A stretch of DNA of 64,000 bases from positions 310,001 to 374,000 of the forward strand of contig NZ_SGWR01000001.1 in the NCBI RefSeq assembly GCF_004217315.1. Direction: 5' to 3'. Positions within the stretch are counted from its first letter, which is position 1; each line of letters opens with the position of its first letter. The notes below the pieces were generated by a model. That model did no database searches. It saw only the letters and a program-made list of their open reading frames with translations, and was not told the origin of the DNA. This document shows, piece after piece, positions 33,958 to 42,346 of this stretch. The position numbers and the translations under genes were made by a program. Origin of the DNA: Corticibacter populi. Lineage in GTDB: Bacteria; Pseudomonadota; Gammaproteobacteria; Burkholderiales; Burkholderiaceae_C.

Positions 33958-36900
33958 TCAGTTCTGTGGGGGCAGAACCCTCCAGTTCTGGCGTCCCGAC
34001 TGGACGCCGGATGCCACACGGCGATTGTCCCCATCCGGTGTCCATACGCGGCCGTCGGCAATGGGTGTCTTTCCACCAGCAGTGTCAAGGCCACTGACGA
34101 CATATCCATCGATCAGATCCTGGTCGTCGATCACACCATCGCCATTGACATCGAACACCGGATAGGTCGTTGCACCACCGGTTAATGGGTCAATGCCATA
34201 CGTCGTTCCGGAGAGGCCGGCTTCACAAGGATTCTCACGCGGCAACAGCGTGGTGAACACCAGGCTCTTGCCATACAGAATCATGCTGTAGATCTGGCGC
34301 TCGCCGTCGCGGGGAAAATCGGCATACCAGCCCCATTTTTGCGGGGTGCCGTCAGAGTCACGCCACTCCACATTGTTCTTGCTTAGCTTGAAGGCGCCAT
34401 CCTGCGAACTGAACTGCTCGAATGTCTGAATCTGCAGAGCAGAGCGGCCTTTGTCTGCCGTTGGCACATTGTTGGCATTGGTGTCCGCGGCGTTGGCCGT
34501 TGCGAATTGGTCCCACACGCCGTAGATGCTTTGCGCCTGGGTCTCGCGCTTGTCGTTGTCGGTGAGGAAGCGGCCGGTGGCGACAACGACCAGATCGCCA
34601 ACACCGGTTGAATGACTCAGGACTGTGGGTGCAGCGGTGATGGGCTGGCGATGCCCATCGGTATCGCGGGCGGTGAAAAAACGCTGGACCGACCATTGCG
34701 ACGTTGTGGCGCTGCGCAGATCGAAACGCCAGACATTGCCGAGCAAGTCGCCGGCGTAGGCCATGTCGACCTTGGCGTCGCCATTCAGGTCTACCGCCGT
34801 CAGGCTGGAGAGCCCATTGCCAATGACGTCCAGCGATTCACCGCTGTTTGCGCCATTCATCGTGAACTTGTGCAGCACGCTGCCGTTCTGAATGTCCAAC
34901 ACGAAAAGCGATGCCTTGCCGGTACTGCTGTTGCCGCCTTGGTAGCCATTTGGCAGCAACACGACCCATTTGCCTTTGCCGCCTTCCGGATCGTTGAGGC
35001 GTGCAATGGTCGGCTCTGGCAGGCTGTAACCCATATCGCTGTCATTGTCCTCGCCGAATTCCCAGAGCAGCTGGGGGTCAGCGGGATTGGTGATATCCAG
35101 CGCAAAGATTTGGCGACCGCCGGCCCCCAGGCTGCCAATCAGTACTTTGTGCCATTGGTCGTTGAAATACACATCGGTGCTGACGGGAGTGCCGTCGACA
35201 TAGTAACGGTGAGGCGTTCCTTCGGGCTCGCCATAGTCGGCAGCGCTGAGGACATTCAGCTTGGACATCAGTGTCGATGGGATGAATGCAAACAGCTCCT
35301 CGCCGTCGCTGGCCCTGAATGCATGCAGCATGCCGTCATTGGCGCCGATGTAGATCACCTCGTCACGACTGGCCAGTGTGGCGGCATAGGTTCCGTACTT
35401 GTCGGTGCCATCGAGCTTGTTGGCACCAGCCGTCTGATAGGCTGGCCCCTTGATGCGAAGCGGGGATGAGTTGACGATGTCACCCAGCACGTTCTCCTTG
35501 CCGTTGTCGAGTTTGCGACGCTCGCGCAGGGAACTCGACTTGCCGCGTAAAAAGGCCACACGTTCGCTGCCCTGACCGTCGACATTCAGAATGTTCCGAT
35601 AGCTGGCATAGGCACTGGAATTGATGGTGGACCAATTGAATGGCGCGAGGGTCGAGGCACCGGCTGCGGTACGGCCTGCAAAGTAGATGGCTCGGTTGTC
35701 GGCGCCTTTGGCCGCCAGCTTTTGCGCGGCACTCCAGATGGATGTGCGCGTCAGCGTGGCGCTTGTGCTGCCTTCTGCCGTGACGTATTCCTGCTTTTCC
35801 TTGAGGAAGTCACCAGACCACCCTTCAGCCTTGAAGTCGGTGCGGTACACGTAGGTCGTGTCGGAGAGCACGGTGGCGCGCGGTACGTCCACCGAGACGG
35901 CAGTTACCGACGACGTTCTTTGCACGATGTCGTTGAATGCCTTGGTGAGCTGGTCCTTGAGCGTCGTAGCGTTGGTTACCAGGAAGTAGTTGTCAGGGTC
36001 TCCAACCACCGATGCCGGGTCACGATCGGGCATGCCGTATTTTGCGGCGTACCAGAGCGGATCCTTCAGAAATCCGGCACCGCTGTTTCCTGTGGACGGT
36101 GTGAAGGCGCGTTCGGTTTCGAGCGGCAAGGGCCTGCAGCCGGTGCTTCCGGTGCTGGTGCACCAGCCAGATGGTCTGCCAGGTGGTGTGTTGAGCTTGT
36201 AGGCAACGTCGCTGCCCTCCGCCGTGTCGACATCGCGCACTTCGAGATAAACACCATCGGCTGTTGTCCCTGATATCACGTATCCCATGTGCTGGATGAT
36301 GCCGCCGGCCGCATACTCGGAGGTGAGCTTGATGCGCACCTTTTTGTCCGCATCAAGCCAGATCGTATAGAGCACAATGGCGTCCATGTCATGGTCGGCT
36401 CCTTGTTCCACGTCTTCGTAATTGATACGGAACTGCGCATAGGGGCGGCCTTCATTGATGCTTGGATCGGCATCGGCATTGCCGGTATTGGCCATCGCCG
36501 AGACGTAGTAATCCACGATCTGATTGGTGGGCTGGAATTCCGAGGTCGAACTGATGCCATAGCCTCCACCAACCGATTTCGCGAATGGGGAAATGGTGAC
36601 ATAGTTGCCATTCTCGACCGGAAAGCGGATTTGAGGCAGTGGCGATGCGATAGCCACCGCATAGGTCATGATCGGATTGAGGCCTTCTTCATTGCCAGCG
36701 ATTTTGTTGTTGGCGGCGAAGCGGGCGACTCCAGCGGAGAAGTAGGTGCCCTGCTTGCTGGGCTCTTCAGGAGAGAGGCCGCGGGCATTGGAAAGGTCAT
36801 CGATTTTCTTGACGGTTGGCAGGCTGTCGGCATTGCTTTGTGTTGATTGTCCGATGAAATAGTCCCTGCCTGTGATGCCTTCGGCCCCTCCGATGGCTCG

Positions 36901-38925
36901 GGTTTCCGTTGAGACATTGAATGCCGTCAAGCGGGCTGCCTCAGCACTCACTTTTTCGTCAGAGCGCACGAACTCGCTGCCAGGTAATTTGTAGTCATAA
37001 GATGGGTTGATGTCGCTGATGACGGTCATCACTGGTCGCGCGCAGTATTGGTAGCCGCCGCCGCCATCGCTCAATGGTTCGTACGGAGATTTCCAGTCGG
37101 GGTGCGCCAAATTGATTTGGCGATCCTTGCTTCCATCACCGTACTGGGTATTGGCCTTTTCTGCGCCAGCAAAATAACGCACGGCCTCGAACATCATTTC
37201 AGCAACCGGGTTGCCCCACATCGTGCAGTTGGACGCGTTATAGCCGGAACGGCTGATGGGGCCCATGGTGTTGGAACTGTAGGTGCAGCTGGAAGAGTAT
37301 TCGTTGCTGGAGTAACTGTAGTCGATGATCTTCAGACGGTCGATGTTGGCAACAATGCCATCCACGTTTGTCTTGTAGATGCCAGTGACTGGATCCACTT
37401 CATTTTTGAAGCTGTCCATATTGCGGCGTAGCGCACCACCGGCAATATTCTTCGAGTAAGAGCCGGTAAGCAGACCAAAGTACATTTTTTCATTTTCGCC
37501 AAAATCGTGCAGCAGACCCGTTGGCTTGTAGATGGCATTGCCGTCATTGGGATATTTTTTGCATGTGTCCTCGCGCAACTCCTCAGTGTTTGCGGGACAC
37601 GCAACAACCCGCAGGTTGTGGTTGACGATTTTGCTTTCGCGGGTAGTCAGTTTCCAGTAGAGGCCCCAGCTGTCTCCACCGGTTTCTTCGATATGACGGA
37701 AAGTGACGTCGTACCAGCCGGATTGGCTGAAGTTGATGCTCTTGGAATTGGTATCGAGCTGTGATGTATTGGAGCTGTTATATCCATACCGTCCAATGGT
37801 GGTGCCGTTGATGGTCACATCAACCGAATCATCCCCATCGACTCCGAAACGGTAGGTGCCGGCGTCTGCAATGTATATCTTTCCAGTGATCTTCGTGATG
37901 TAATTTTCCTGTGTGCAACCATTGCTTCCGGAGAAGGGGTTGTTGTCACTCGCCGTATTCGTTTTGATGCTGCTGAGCAGCGTTGAAGAGCTTCCGCATT
38001 GGGATTTATTGGGAATGTTTGAAAAAAGGTTGTTCATCTCCGACGTGTTATAGGCATGTTGGTTGGAGCCTTTTTTCCATGTCGTTATTACAAGATCCTT
38101 CAGAATCGTATTGGGAACCGCACTCCATGACGTGTTGTTGCTGGTATCCACGCAGGAGTTCCCTCCCATGCAGCTGTCCTGTCCCACTGGAGCTTCCTTG
38201 GAGACCCAGTCCCAGATGCGCCAGCGGCTGGTGTCATTGAGGACTCTCAATACCGGTATGCCATCTTGCTGCAGTGTGGTTACTGCGAAAAGGTGGCGGG
38301 AACCGGAGTTTGGTTTTGGCAAAGGCGCGTATTTGCTGATGTCGTAATCGTCACGAAGAGGGTCATATTCCTTGCCCCAAGTATGGGCATCACGTGGAAT
38401 ATAGGCAGCCTGGAGAACGGTCTTGCTCGTTGAATCAGTGAAGCGGTAGCCTCCGTACAGAACCCTTCGGATGGCGTCCATGCGAGAAGTGGCGAGATAG
38501 TTCAAGAAATCACCGCTCCACGCATCGGAGCATTGTTTCTTGTTAGTACCACCAGCCGCGGAATTAGGGTAAAACTCGCCTGCAGTGGTGTAAGTGTAGC
38601 AAACGTTGTTGTTGAAGTAGCCGTAATAGTCAATCTGATCTGGTTTGTAACCGACATCCAGAACACCATCGCCATCCAGATCGGAGGCGTCGTTGTACGC
38701 CTCATAATAGAGTTTGTGGTCGCGTCCCAGCACCAGCATGTTCAAGGGAGGGAAGCTCTCATTGATAAACAGCGGTGTTTGTGCCAGCGCACTGTCTGTT
38801 GTGGCAGCGTGTACAGAACCGAGAGCGATGGAGCCCATCAAGCCTGCGGCAAACATCTTCCCTACGGCAATGACGGGTTGAAAACAGCAAGTAAGAATGC
38901 GGTTTTTCTTTTGATTGTTGGACAT
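33958..38925 (-). CDS. pilY1: PilY1-like type IV pilus tip/adhesin protein with PA14 domain
   Basis: Very large exported protein of 1655 residues. A signal peptide ends near GSVHA (40). A calcium-type loop DLDGDGVLD lies at 82-90, a PA14 domain at about 340-430 (YITKITGKIYIADAGTYRFG, GWYDVTFRHIE), and the C-terminal PilY1 beta-propeller contains the calcium-site region EDNDSDMGYSLPEPTIARL. A last EF-hand-like loop DVNGDGVIDDQD lies at 1592-1603. PilY1 sits at the pilus tip, counteracts PilT-driven retraction and can act as an adhesin. The start ATG 38925 follows AGGTGGAG; a GTG nine bases upstream is the alternative. Base composition is clearly lower in G+C than in the flanking genes. Confidence 0.93.
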   Translation of the reverse strand: MSNNQKKNRILTCCFQPVIAVGKMFAAGLMGSIALGSVHAATTDSALAQTPLFINESFPPLNMLVLGRDHKLYYEAYNDASDLDGDGVLDVGYKPDQIDYYGYFNNNVCYTYTTAGEFYPNSAAGGTNKKQCSDAWSGDFLNYLATSRMDAIRRVLYGGYRFTDSTSKTVLQAAYIPRDAHTWGKEYDPLRDDYDISKYAPLPKPNSGSRHLFAVTTLQQDGIPVLRVLNDTSRWRIWDWVSKEAPVGQDSCMGGNSCVDTSNNTSWSAVPNTILKDLVITTWKKGSNQHAYNTSEMNNLFSNIPNKSQCGSSSTLLSSIKTNTASDNNPFSGSNGCTQENYITKITGKIYIADAGTYRFGVDGDDSVDVTINGTTIGRYGYNSSNTSQLDTNSKSINFSQSGWYDVTFRHIEETGGDSWGLYWKLTTRESKIVNHNLRVVACPANTEELREDTCKKYPNDGNAIYKPTGLLHDFGENEKMYFGLLTGSYSKNIAGGALRRNMDSFKNEVDPVTGIYKTNVDGIVANIDRLKIIDYSYSSNEYSSSCTYSSNTMGPISRSGYNASNCTMWGNPVAEMMFEAVRYFAGAEKANTQYGDGSKDRQINLAHPDWKSPYEPLSDGGGGYQYCARPVMTVISDINPSYDYKLPGSEFVRSDEKVSAEAARLTAFNVSTETRAIGGAEGITGRDYFIGQSTQSNADSLPTVKKIDDLSNARGLSPEEPSKQGTYFSAGVARFAANNKIAGNEEGLNPIMTYAVAIASPLPQIRFPVENGNYVTISPFAKSVGGGYGISSTSEFQPTNQIVDYYVSAMANTGNADADPSINEGRPYAQFRINYEDVEQGADHDMDAIVLYTIWLDADKKVRIKLTSEYAAGGIIQHMGYVISGTTADGVYLEVRDVDTAEGSDVAYKLNTPPGRPSGWCTSTGSTGCRPLPLETERAFTPSTGNSGAGFLKDPLWYAAKYGMPDRDPASVVGDPDNYFLVTNATTLKDQLTKAFNDIVQRTSSVTAVSVDVPRATVLSDTTYVYRTDFKAEGWSGDFLKEKQEYVTAEGSTSATLTRTSIWSAAQKLAAKGADNRAIYFAGRTAAGASTLAPFNWSTINSSAYASYRNILNVDGQGSERVAFLRGKSSSLRERRKLDNGKENVLGDIVNSSPLRIKGPAYQTAGANKLDGTDKYGTYAATLASRDEVIYIGANDGMLHAFRASDGEELFAFIPSTLMSKLNVLSAADYGEPEGTPHRYYVDGTPVSTDVYFNDQWHKVLIGSLGAGGRQIFALDITNPADPQLLWEFGEDNDSDMGYSLPEPTIARLNDPEGGKGKWVVLLPNGYQGGNSSTGKASLFVLDIQNGSVLHKFTMNGANSGESLDVIGNGLSSLTAVDLNGDAKVDMAYAGDLLGNVWRFDLRSATTSQWSVQRFFTARDTDGHRQPITAAPTVLSHSTGVGDLVVVATGRFLTDNDKRETQAQSIYGVWDQFATANAADTNANNVPTADKGRSALQIQTFEQFSSQDGAFKLSKNNVEWRDSDGTPQKWGWYADFPRDGERQIYSMILYGKSLVFTTLLPRENPCEAGLSGTTYGIDPLTGGATTYPVFDVNGDGVIDDQDLIDGYVVSGLDTAGGKTPIADGRVWTPDGDNRRVASGVQSGRQNWRVLPPQN

Positions 38926-38947
38926 GATCTCCACCTGCTGATTTTTG

Positions 38948-39574
38948 TTACTTGATAAAAAGATTCATGACAGAGCGCACGCACAGACTGTCGCCGTTGC
39001 ATTGATCGACACCGTTGTAATCCGATGCCGATGTGCTGACGGCATTCATTTCGTAATAATCCGTACAGCCGGTCGTGGAAATATTGATCGCCGAAGTGGC
39101 ACTGGCCCCTTTGGGACAAGAGGTCTTGATGTACCTTGGATACCACGCGGTCTTTCTATTGAATCCTGTTACCTCATGGATCTGCGCGGCATGGCTTTTG
39201 AAGCCCACCTGCATTCCGTCCGGGTCGGTCAAGGCATCGCTGATATAGCAGGGCAGCGTCTGCGTTGCCCCTTCGCCAGCCTTGGTATACACATTCTCGT
39301 TTGTGCCGCATATGGACAATGGCTGGCTGTAGAGGGCCAAGGTGCGCTCTGAATGTCGCAGTGCACCGTCAGCCGCTTCGAACAGGCGTTGTTGTTCCAG
39401 GGCGTTGGCGGTCATGCGGGCATCCATGGTCAGAGCGCGCATGCCGGTGATGCCCATCATCAGAACCAGTAGCAGCATGATGAGGGCGACGATCAAGGTT
39501 GAACCCCGTTGGTTGTGGGGGGGAAGTCGAAGCGTCACTGGCAGCACGGTATGCGGGTGAAGGGGAGGGGTCAT
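38948..39574 (-). CDS. pilX: PilX-like type IV pilus assembly protein
   Basis: Minor pilin-like protein of 208 residues. The N-terminal segment RGSTLIVALIMLLLVLMMGI is the PilX N-terminal membrane helix, without a canonical Glu+5 prepilin site but with GSTLIVAL in its place, as in other PilX proteins. The C-terminal half has several cysteines likely to pair in the periplasm. Its ATG overlaps the pilW stop (ATGA at 39571-39574). PilX, PilW, PilV and FimT form the tip complex with PilY1. Confidence 0.88.
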   Translation of the reverse strand: MTPPLHPHTVLPVTLRLPPHNQRGSTLIVALIMLLLVLMMGITGMRALTMDARMTANALEQQRLFEAADGALRHSERTLALYSQPLSICGTNENVYTKAGEGATQTLPCYISDALTDPDGMQVGFKSHAAQIHEVTGFNRKTAWYPRYIKTSCPKGASATSAINISTTGCTDYYEMNAVSTSASDYNGVDQCNGDSLCVRSVMNLFIK

Positions 39575-40425
39575 GGCATCAGATTCCTCAGCATTACCGC
39601 ACCGCTGGCCAGTTGGAGCAGTTTTCCTGCGCTGTTGTCGCTGCATAGTTCTTCGTCGCCTCCGGCCTCGGTCCATTGGTCACATGCCGACGACTCCATG
39701 CCGACGCTCACACGCCCGGTAGGGCTCTCCAGCAGGACTGTGTAGCGCAATGCGCGGATGGACTCGTTTGCTTCGGGTGCAGTGGTGAATTCCTGAATGC
39801 TGCGCTGCGCTTCAGAGTCCGAGGCCGGACCTACACCAAATTCGAAGTGGATGCTGCGGACGCCGTCGGCCAGCACAGTGCCGGAAGCGAGCGCGACGTT
39901 CTTTGGGACCCAGCGAAGCTCCTGGGTTGCTTCGTCCACGTAGTAGCGCTCCACGAACATGACCGTGCTTGGGTCTGCCGCGGTGTAGGCACCCAATGCC
40001 GATGGTGCCATGCTGCCGCCGTTGTAGTACTTGCCCGCGAAATCCACCTCCTGGGCGTCGTATGGCTGATAGCGGATGCACAGCCCATGATCCGCTGTGG
40101 CGATGGCTTCCCGAACATCAAACGCGCAGCCATTGGCATAACCCGCGGCGGCAGGAAAGGCTTCTGCCGTGTCCTGCGATGGGTCACGCCGATAGCCGGC
40201 CTTGGCCATTTGGGCTTCCAGCATCTCCAGGGTATAGCGGCCGGTGATCAGGTTCTCACTCTGGCCCTGACGGAATCGATAGTGTCCGCCAGTATTGATG
40301 AAGATCTGAGTGACAGCCAGAATGATGAAGAGGCCGATGGCCATCGAAACCATCAGTTCCACCAGCGAGATGCCGCGCTGACCGTGCGACTCAGAGCATC
40401 GAGCGGAGTTCGAATGTACAGACAT
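39571..40425 (-). CDS. pilW: PilW-like minor pilin
   Basis: Prepilin-like protein of 284 residues. The cleavage region QRG-ISLVELMVSMAIGLFIILAV fits PilW, with Glu+5 present. The following globular domain contains the family motif RYTLEMLEAQMAKAGYRRDP. AGGAAG precedes ATG 40425. The first 35 bases overlap the 3' end of pilV, and the stop overlaps the pilX start, which ties the translation of these genes together. Confidence 0.9.
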   Translation of the reverse strand: MSVHSNSARCSESHGQRGISLVELMVSMAIGLFIILAVTQIFINTGGHYRFRQGQSENLITGRYTLEMLEAQMAKAGYRRDPSQDTAEAFPAAAGYANGCAFDVREAIATADHGLCIRYQPYDAQEVDFAGKYYNGGSMAPSALGAYTAADPSTVMFVERYYVDEATQELRWVPKNVALASGTVLADGVRSIHFEFGVGPASDSEAQRSIQEFTTAPEANESIRALRYTVLLESPTGRVSVGMESSACDQWTEAGGDEELCSDNSAGKLLQLASGAVMLRNLMP

Positions 40426-40939
40426 CACTTCCTGAATCCTCAGTTTTCTTGCCATCCAGACATTCGCCTGCCTTGACGGGCCAGGCCACGCGCACAGTGA
40501 CGATTCCATTGGCATCTGCCGTGATTGCATATTGCTTCAGGACTGCGTCTTCGGTCGCCGCCGGCAAAGTCTGGGCCACCCTGACTCTTGCCCAGCAGGC
40601 CAGCCTTTCCTGTGCGGAATCCGGCAAGGGCGCGCACCCGGAACTGCCCAATGTGGGGAAGTCCTGTCCGGCGGCCTTGAAATAGCCAGAACCGGATTTC
40701 GGCGTGCCGCTGACATCCAGAATGCTGCTGGCATCCGAGCGCATGATTTCCAGAAGTTCATTGGCGAGCATGGCGGCCGATTGCTGCTCGTAGGTGTCGC
40801 GCGAGTAGGCAATGCCTTTGCCAAACAGCGCTGCAGCGCCCAGCAGACCGATGCTGACCAGCAGCACGGCAACCAGGACCTCCAGCAGGCTGAAGCCCGC
40901 CTGCTGCCTTCGGGGCAACGGTTGCTGGGCATTCAGCAT
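40391..40939 (-). CDS. pilV: PilV-like minor pilin
   Basis: Prepilin-like protein of 182 residues with processing site QAG-FSLLEVLVAVLLVSIGLLG and Glu+5. The conserved PilV segment ANELLEIMRSD is present at about residues 59-69. It overlaps fimT by seven bases at its start and pilW by 35 bases at its end. It is part of the minor pilin priming complex for type IV pilus assembly. Confidence 0.9.
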   Translation of the reverse strand: MLNAQQPLPRRQQAGFSLLEVLVAVLLVSIGLLGAAALFGKGIAYSRDTYEQQSAAMLANELLEIMRSDASSILDVSGTPKSGSGYFKAAGQDFPTLGSSGCAPLPDSAQERLACWARVRVAQTLPAATEDAVLKQYAITADANGIVTVRVAWPVKAGECLDGKKTEDSGSDVCTFELRSML

Positions 40940-41415
40940 GAGGAGTCTCCCTTGACCTTGAGGCGAATCAGCCCGGAAGGCAGCACGCTCAGACAGTACT
41001 CCTTGGTTGCGTTGGAGGACTGCAGATGAATATTGAGTGTGGAGGATGCAGTGCCATTGGGGGCAAATTGCAGCGTGACCGATGCAGGGGTGGCAGTGAG
41101 GCTGCCTGCCATCGTCCATTCCCGCGAAACGGTGCTGCCACTGAAACTCCATTTGGAGCCGACCTTGGTCAGCGGTACCGTCTGCCGGTGGCTGATGGCC
41201 TCGGACTTCGCGGCCGCGATCAAGCTCTGGAGTTCCGATGCGGAACTGGAAAGCCGGTAGTTGGCAATGGTCGATTGAAACGACGGCACTGCAATTCCTG
41301 CCAGGATGCCCAGTAAGGCCACCACTACCATCATCTCGATGAGGGTGAACCCACGCACAGGTTTGACGTGATGATGCCGCGCAACGCCAATGAGCCAAGG
41401 TGGACTTTTTTTCAT
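40933..41415 (-). CDS. fimT: FimT/GspH-type minor pilin
   Basis: GspH/FimT-family pseudopilin of about 160 residues. The type III signal VRG-FTLIEMMVVVALLGILAGIAVPSF is clear, with Glu+5. FimT of related bacteria can bind DNA and help natural transformation. The start is uncertain: ATG 41415 (MKKSPPW) gives a leader of usual length but has GAGG directly against it, while GTG 41472 or ATG 41454 would lengthen the leader. First gene of the fimT-pilVWX-pilY1-pilE operon; the A+T-rich upstream region is shared with the divergent tctD. Confidence 0.86.
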   Translation of the reverse strand: MKKSPPWLIGVARHHHVKPVRGFTLIEMMVVVALLGILAGIAVPSFQSTIANYRLSSSASELQSLIAAAKSEAISHRQTVPLTKVGSKWSFSGSTVSREWTMAGSLTATPASVTLQFAPNGTASSTLNIHLQSSNATKEYCLSVLPSGLIRLKVKGDSSC

Positions 41416-41582
41416 CCTCGTGCATTTCTGTGATGACTTTACATTCGAGATCATAATGTAAAAAAATGTCACTATGTTGTGTAACTTTAGTTAAATTTTC
41501 GTTCGCATGAATGCGTACCTTGGGCCATGAATTGGGCTGTAGCGTTCGGGAGAGGGCAAATCGCACAAAATAGCTGCCTCGG

Positions 41583-41610
41583 TTGCCTGATCTCGCTTGC
41601 CTGATCTCGC
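41583..41610. promoter_or_regulatory. Perfect 14-bp tandem direct repeat upstream of tctD
   Basis: TTGCCTGATCTCGC occurs twice head to tail, at 41583-41596 and 41597-41610, 65 bases before the tctD start. OmpR-family response regulators such as TctD bind direct repeats, so this is a candidate operator; the binding itself is inference. Confidence 0.5.
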
Positions 41611-41674
41611 CGATGGCCATGCATGTAGTGCCCATGCCAAACTGGCTTGAGCGATCCTGAGGAAAACATCACCC

Positions 41675-42346
41675 ATGAAAATCCTGCTGGTTGAAGACGA
41701 GGCCGACCTGGCGCACTGGCTGGCGAGGGCGCTGGCACGCCAGGCGGGTTTCGTGGTCGAGTGGGCCGACGATGGCTTGCTGGCCGAGCGGCGTCTTCAG
41801 CAGGAGGAGTTCGATGCGGTGATTCTCGATCTGGGCATTCCCGGTCTCGATGGCTCGAGCGTGCTGGCGCGGATGCGCGCGCGCGATGACCGCACGCCGG
41901 TGCTGGTACTGACGGCGCGCGATTCGCTTGCCAACCGCGTGGGCATGCTCAATGATGGGGCCGACGACTTTCTGCCCAAGCCCTTTCAGCTGGAAGAGCT
42001 GGAAGCGCGCCTGCAGGCCTTGATCCGGCGCAGCCGGGGCCGCGAGTTCGGGCGCATGAGTTGCGGTCGCCTGCACTATGATCTGGGCAGCCAGCGGTTC
42101 TGGAGTGGGGAGGAGCCACTGGCATTGACACCCCGCGAACACGCCGTGTTGCGCACCCTGATCCAGAAGAGTGGAGAGCCGCTGAGCAAGCAGGCCATTC
42201 TCGAGCGCATCCTGCCCGATGAGAGCGACATCGGCCTCGATGCCGTGGAGGTGATCGTGCATCGCCTGCGCAAGAAGCTGCAGTCCTGCCAGGTGCAGAT
42301 CGTCACCATGCGCGGCCTGGGCTATTGCCTGGAGGCGCTGGATTGA
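41675..42346 (+). CDS. tctD: Response regulator of tricarboxylate uptake (TctD-like)
   Basis: OmpR-family response regulator of 223 residues. The receiver domain has Asp8 in the acidic pocket, the phosphorylated Asp52 (ILDLGIPG), Thr80 and Lys102 (PKPF). The C-terminal winged helix (residues about 125-220) includes LTPREHAVLRTL and VEVIVHRLRKKL. Directly followed by its kinase and by tctCBA on the same strand, which identifies the system. It probably activates the transporter in response to citrate or another tricarboxylate. Confidence 0.93.
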   Translation: MKILLVEDEADLAHWLARALARQAGFVVEWADDGLLAERRLQQEEFDAVILDLGIPGLDGSSVLARMRARDDRTPVLVLTARDSLANRVGMLNDGADDFLPKPFQLEELEARLQALIRRSRGREFGRMSCGRLHYDLGSQRFWSGEEPLALTPREHAVLRTLIQKSGEPLSKQAILERILPDESDIGLDAVEVIVHRLRKKLQSCQVQIVTMRGLGYCLEALD

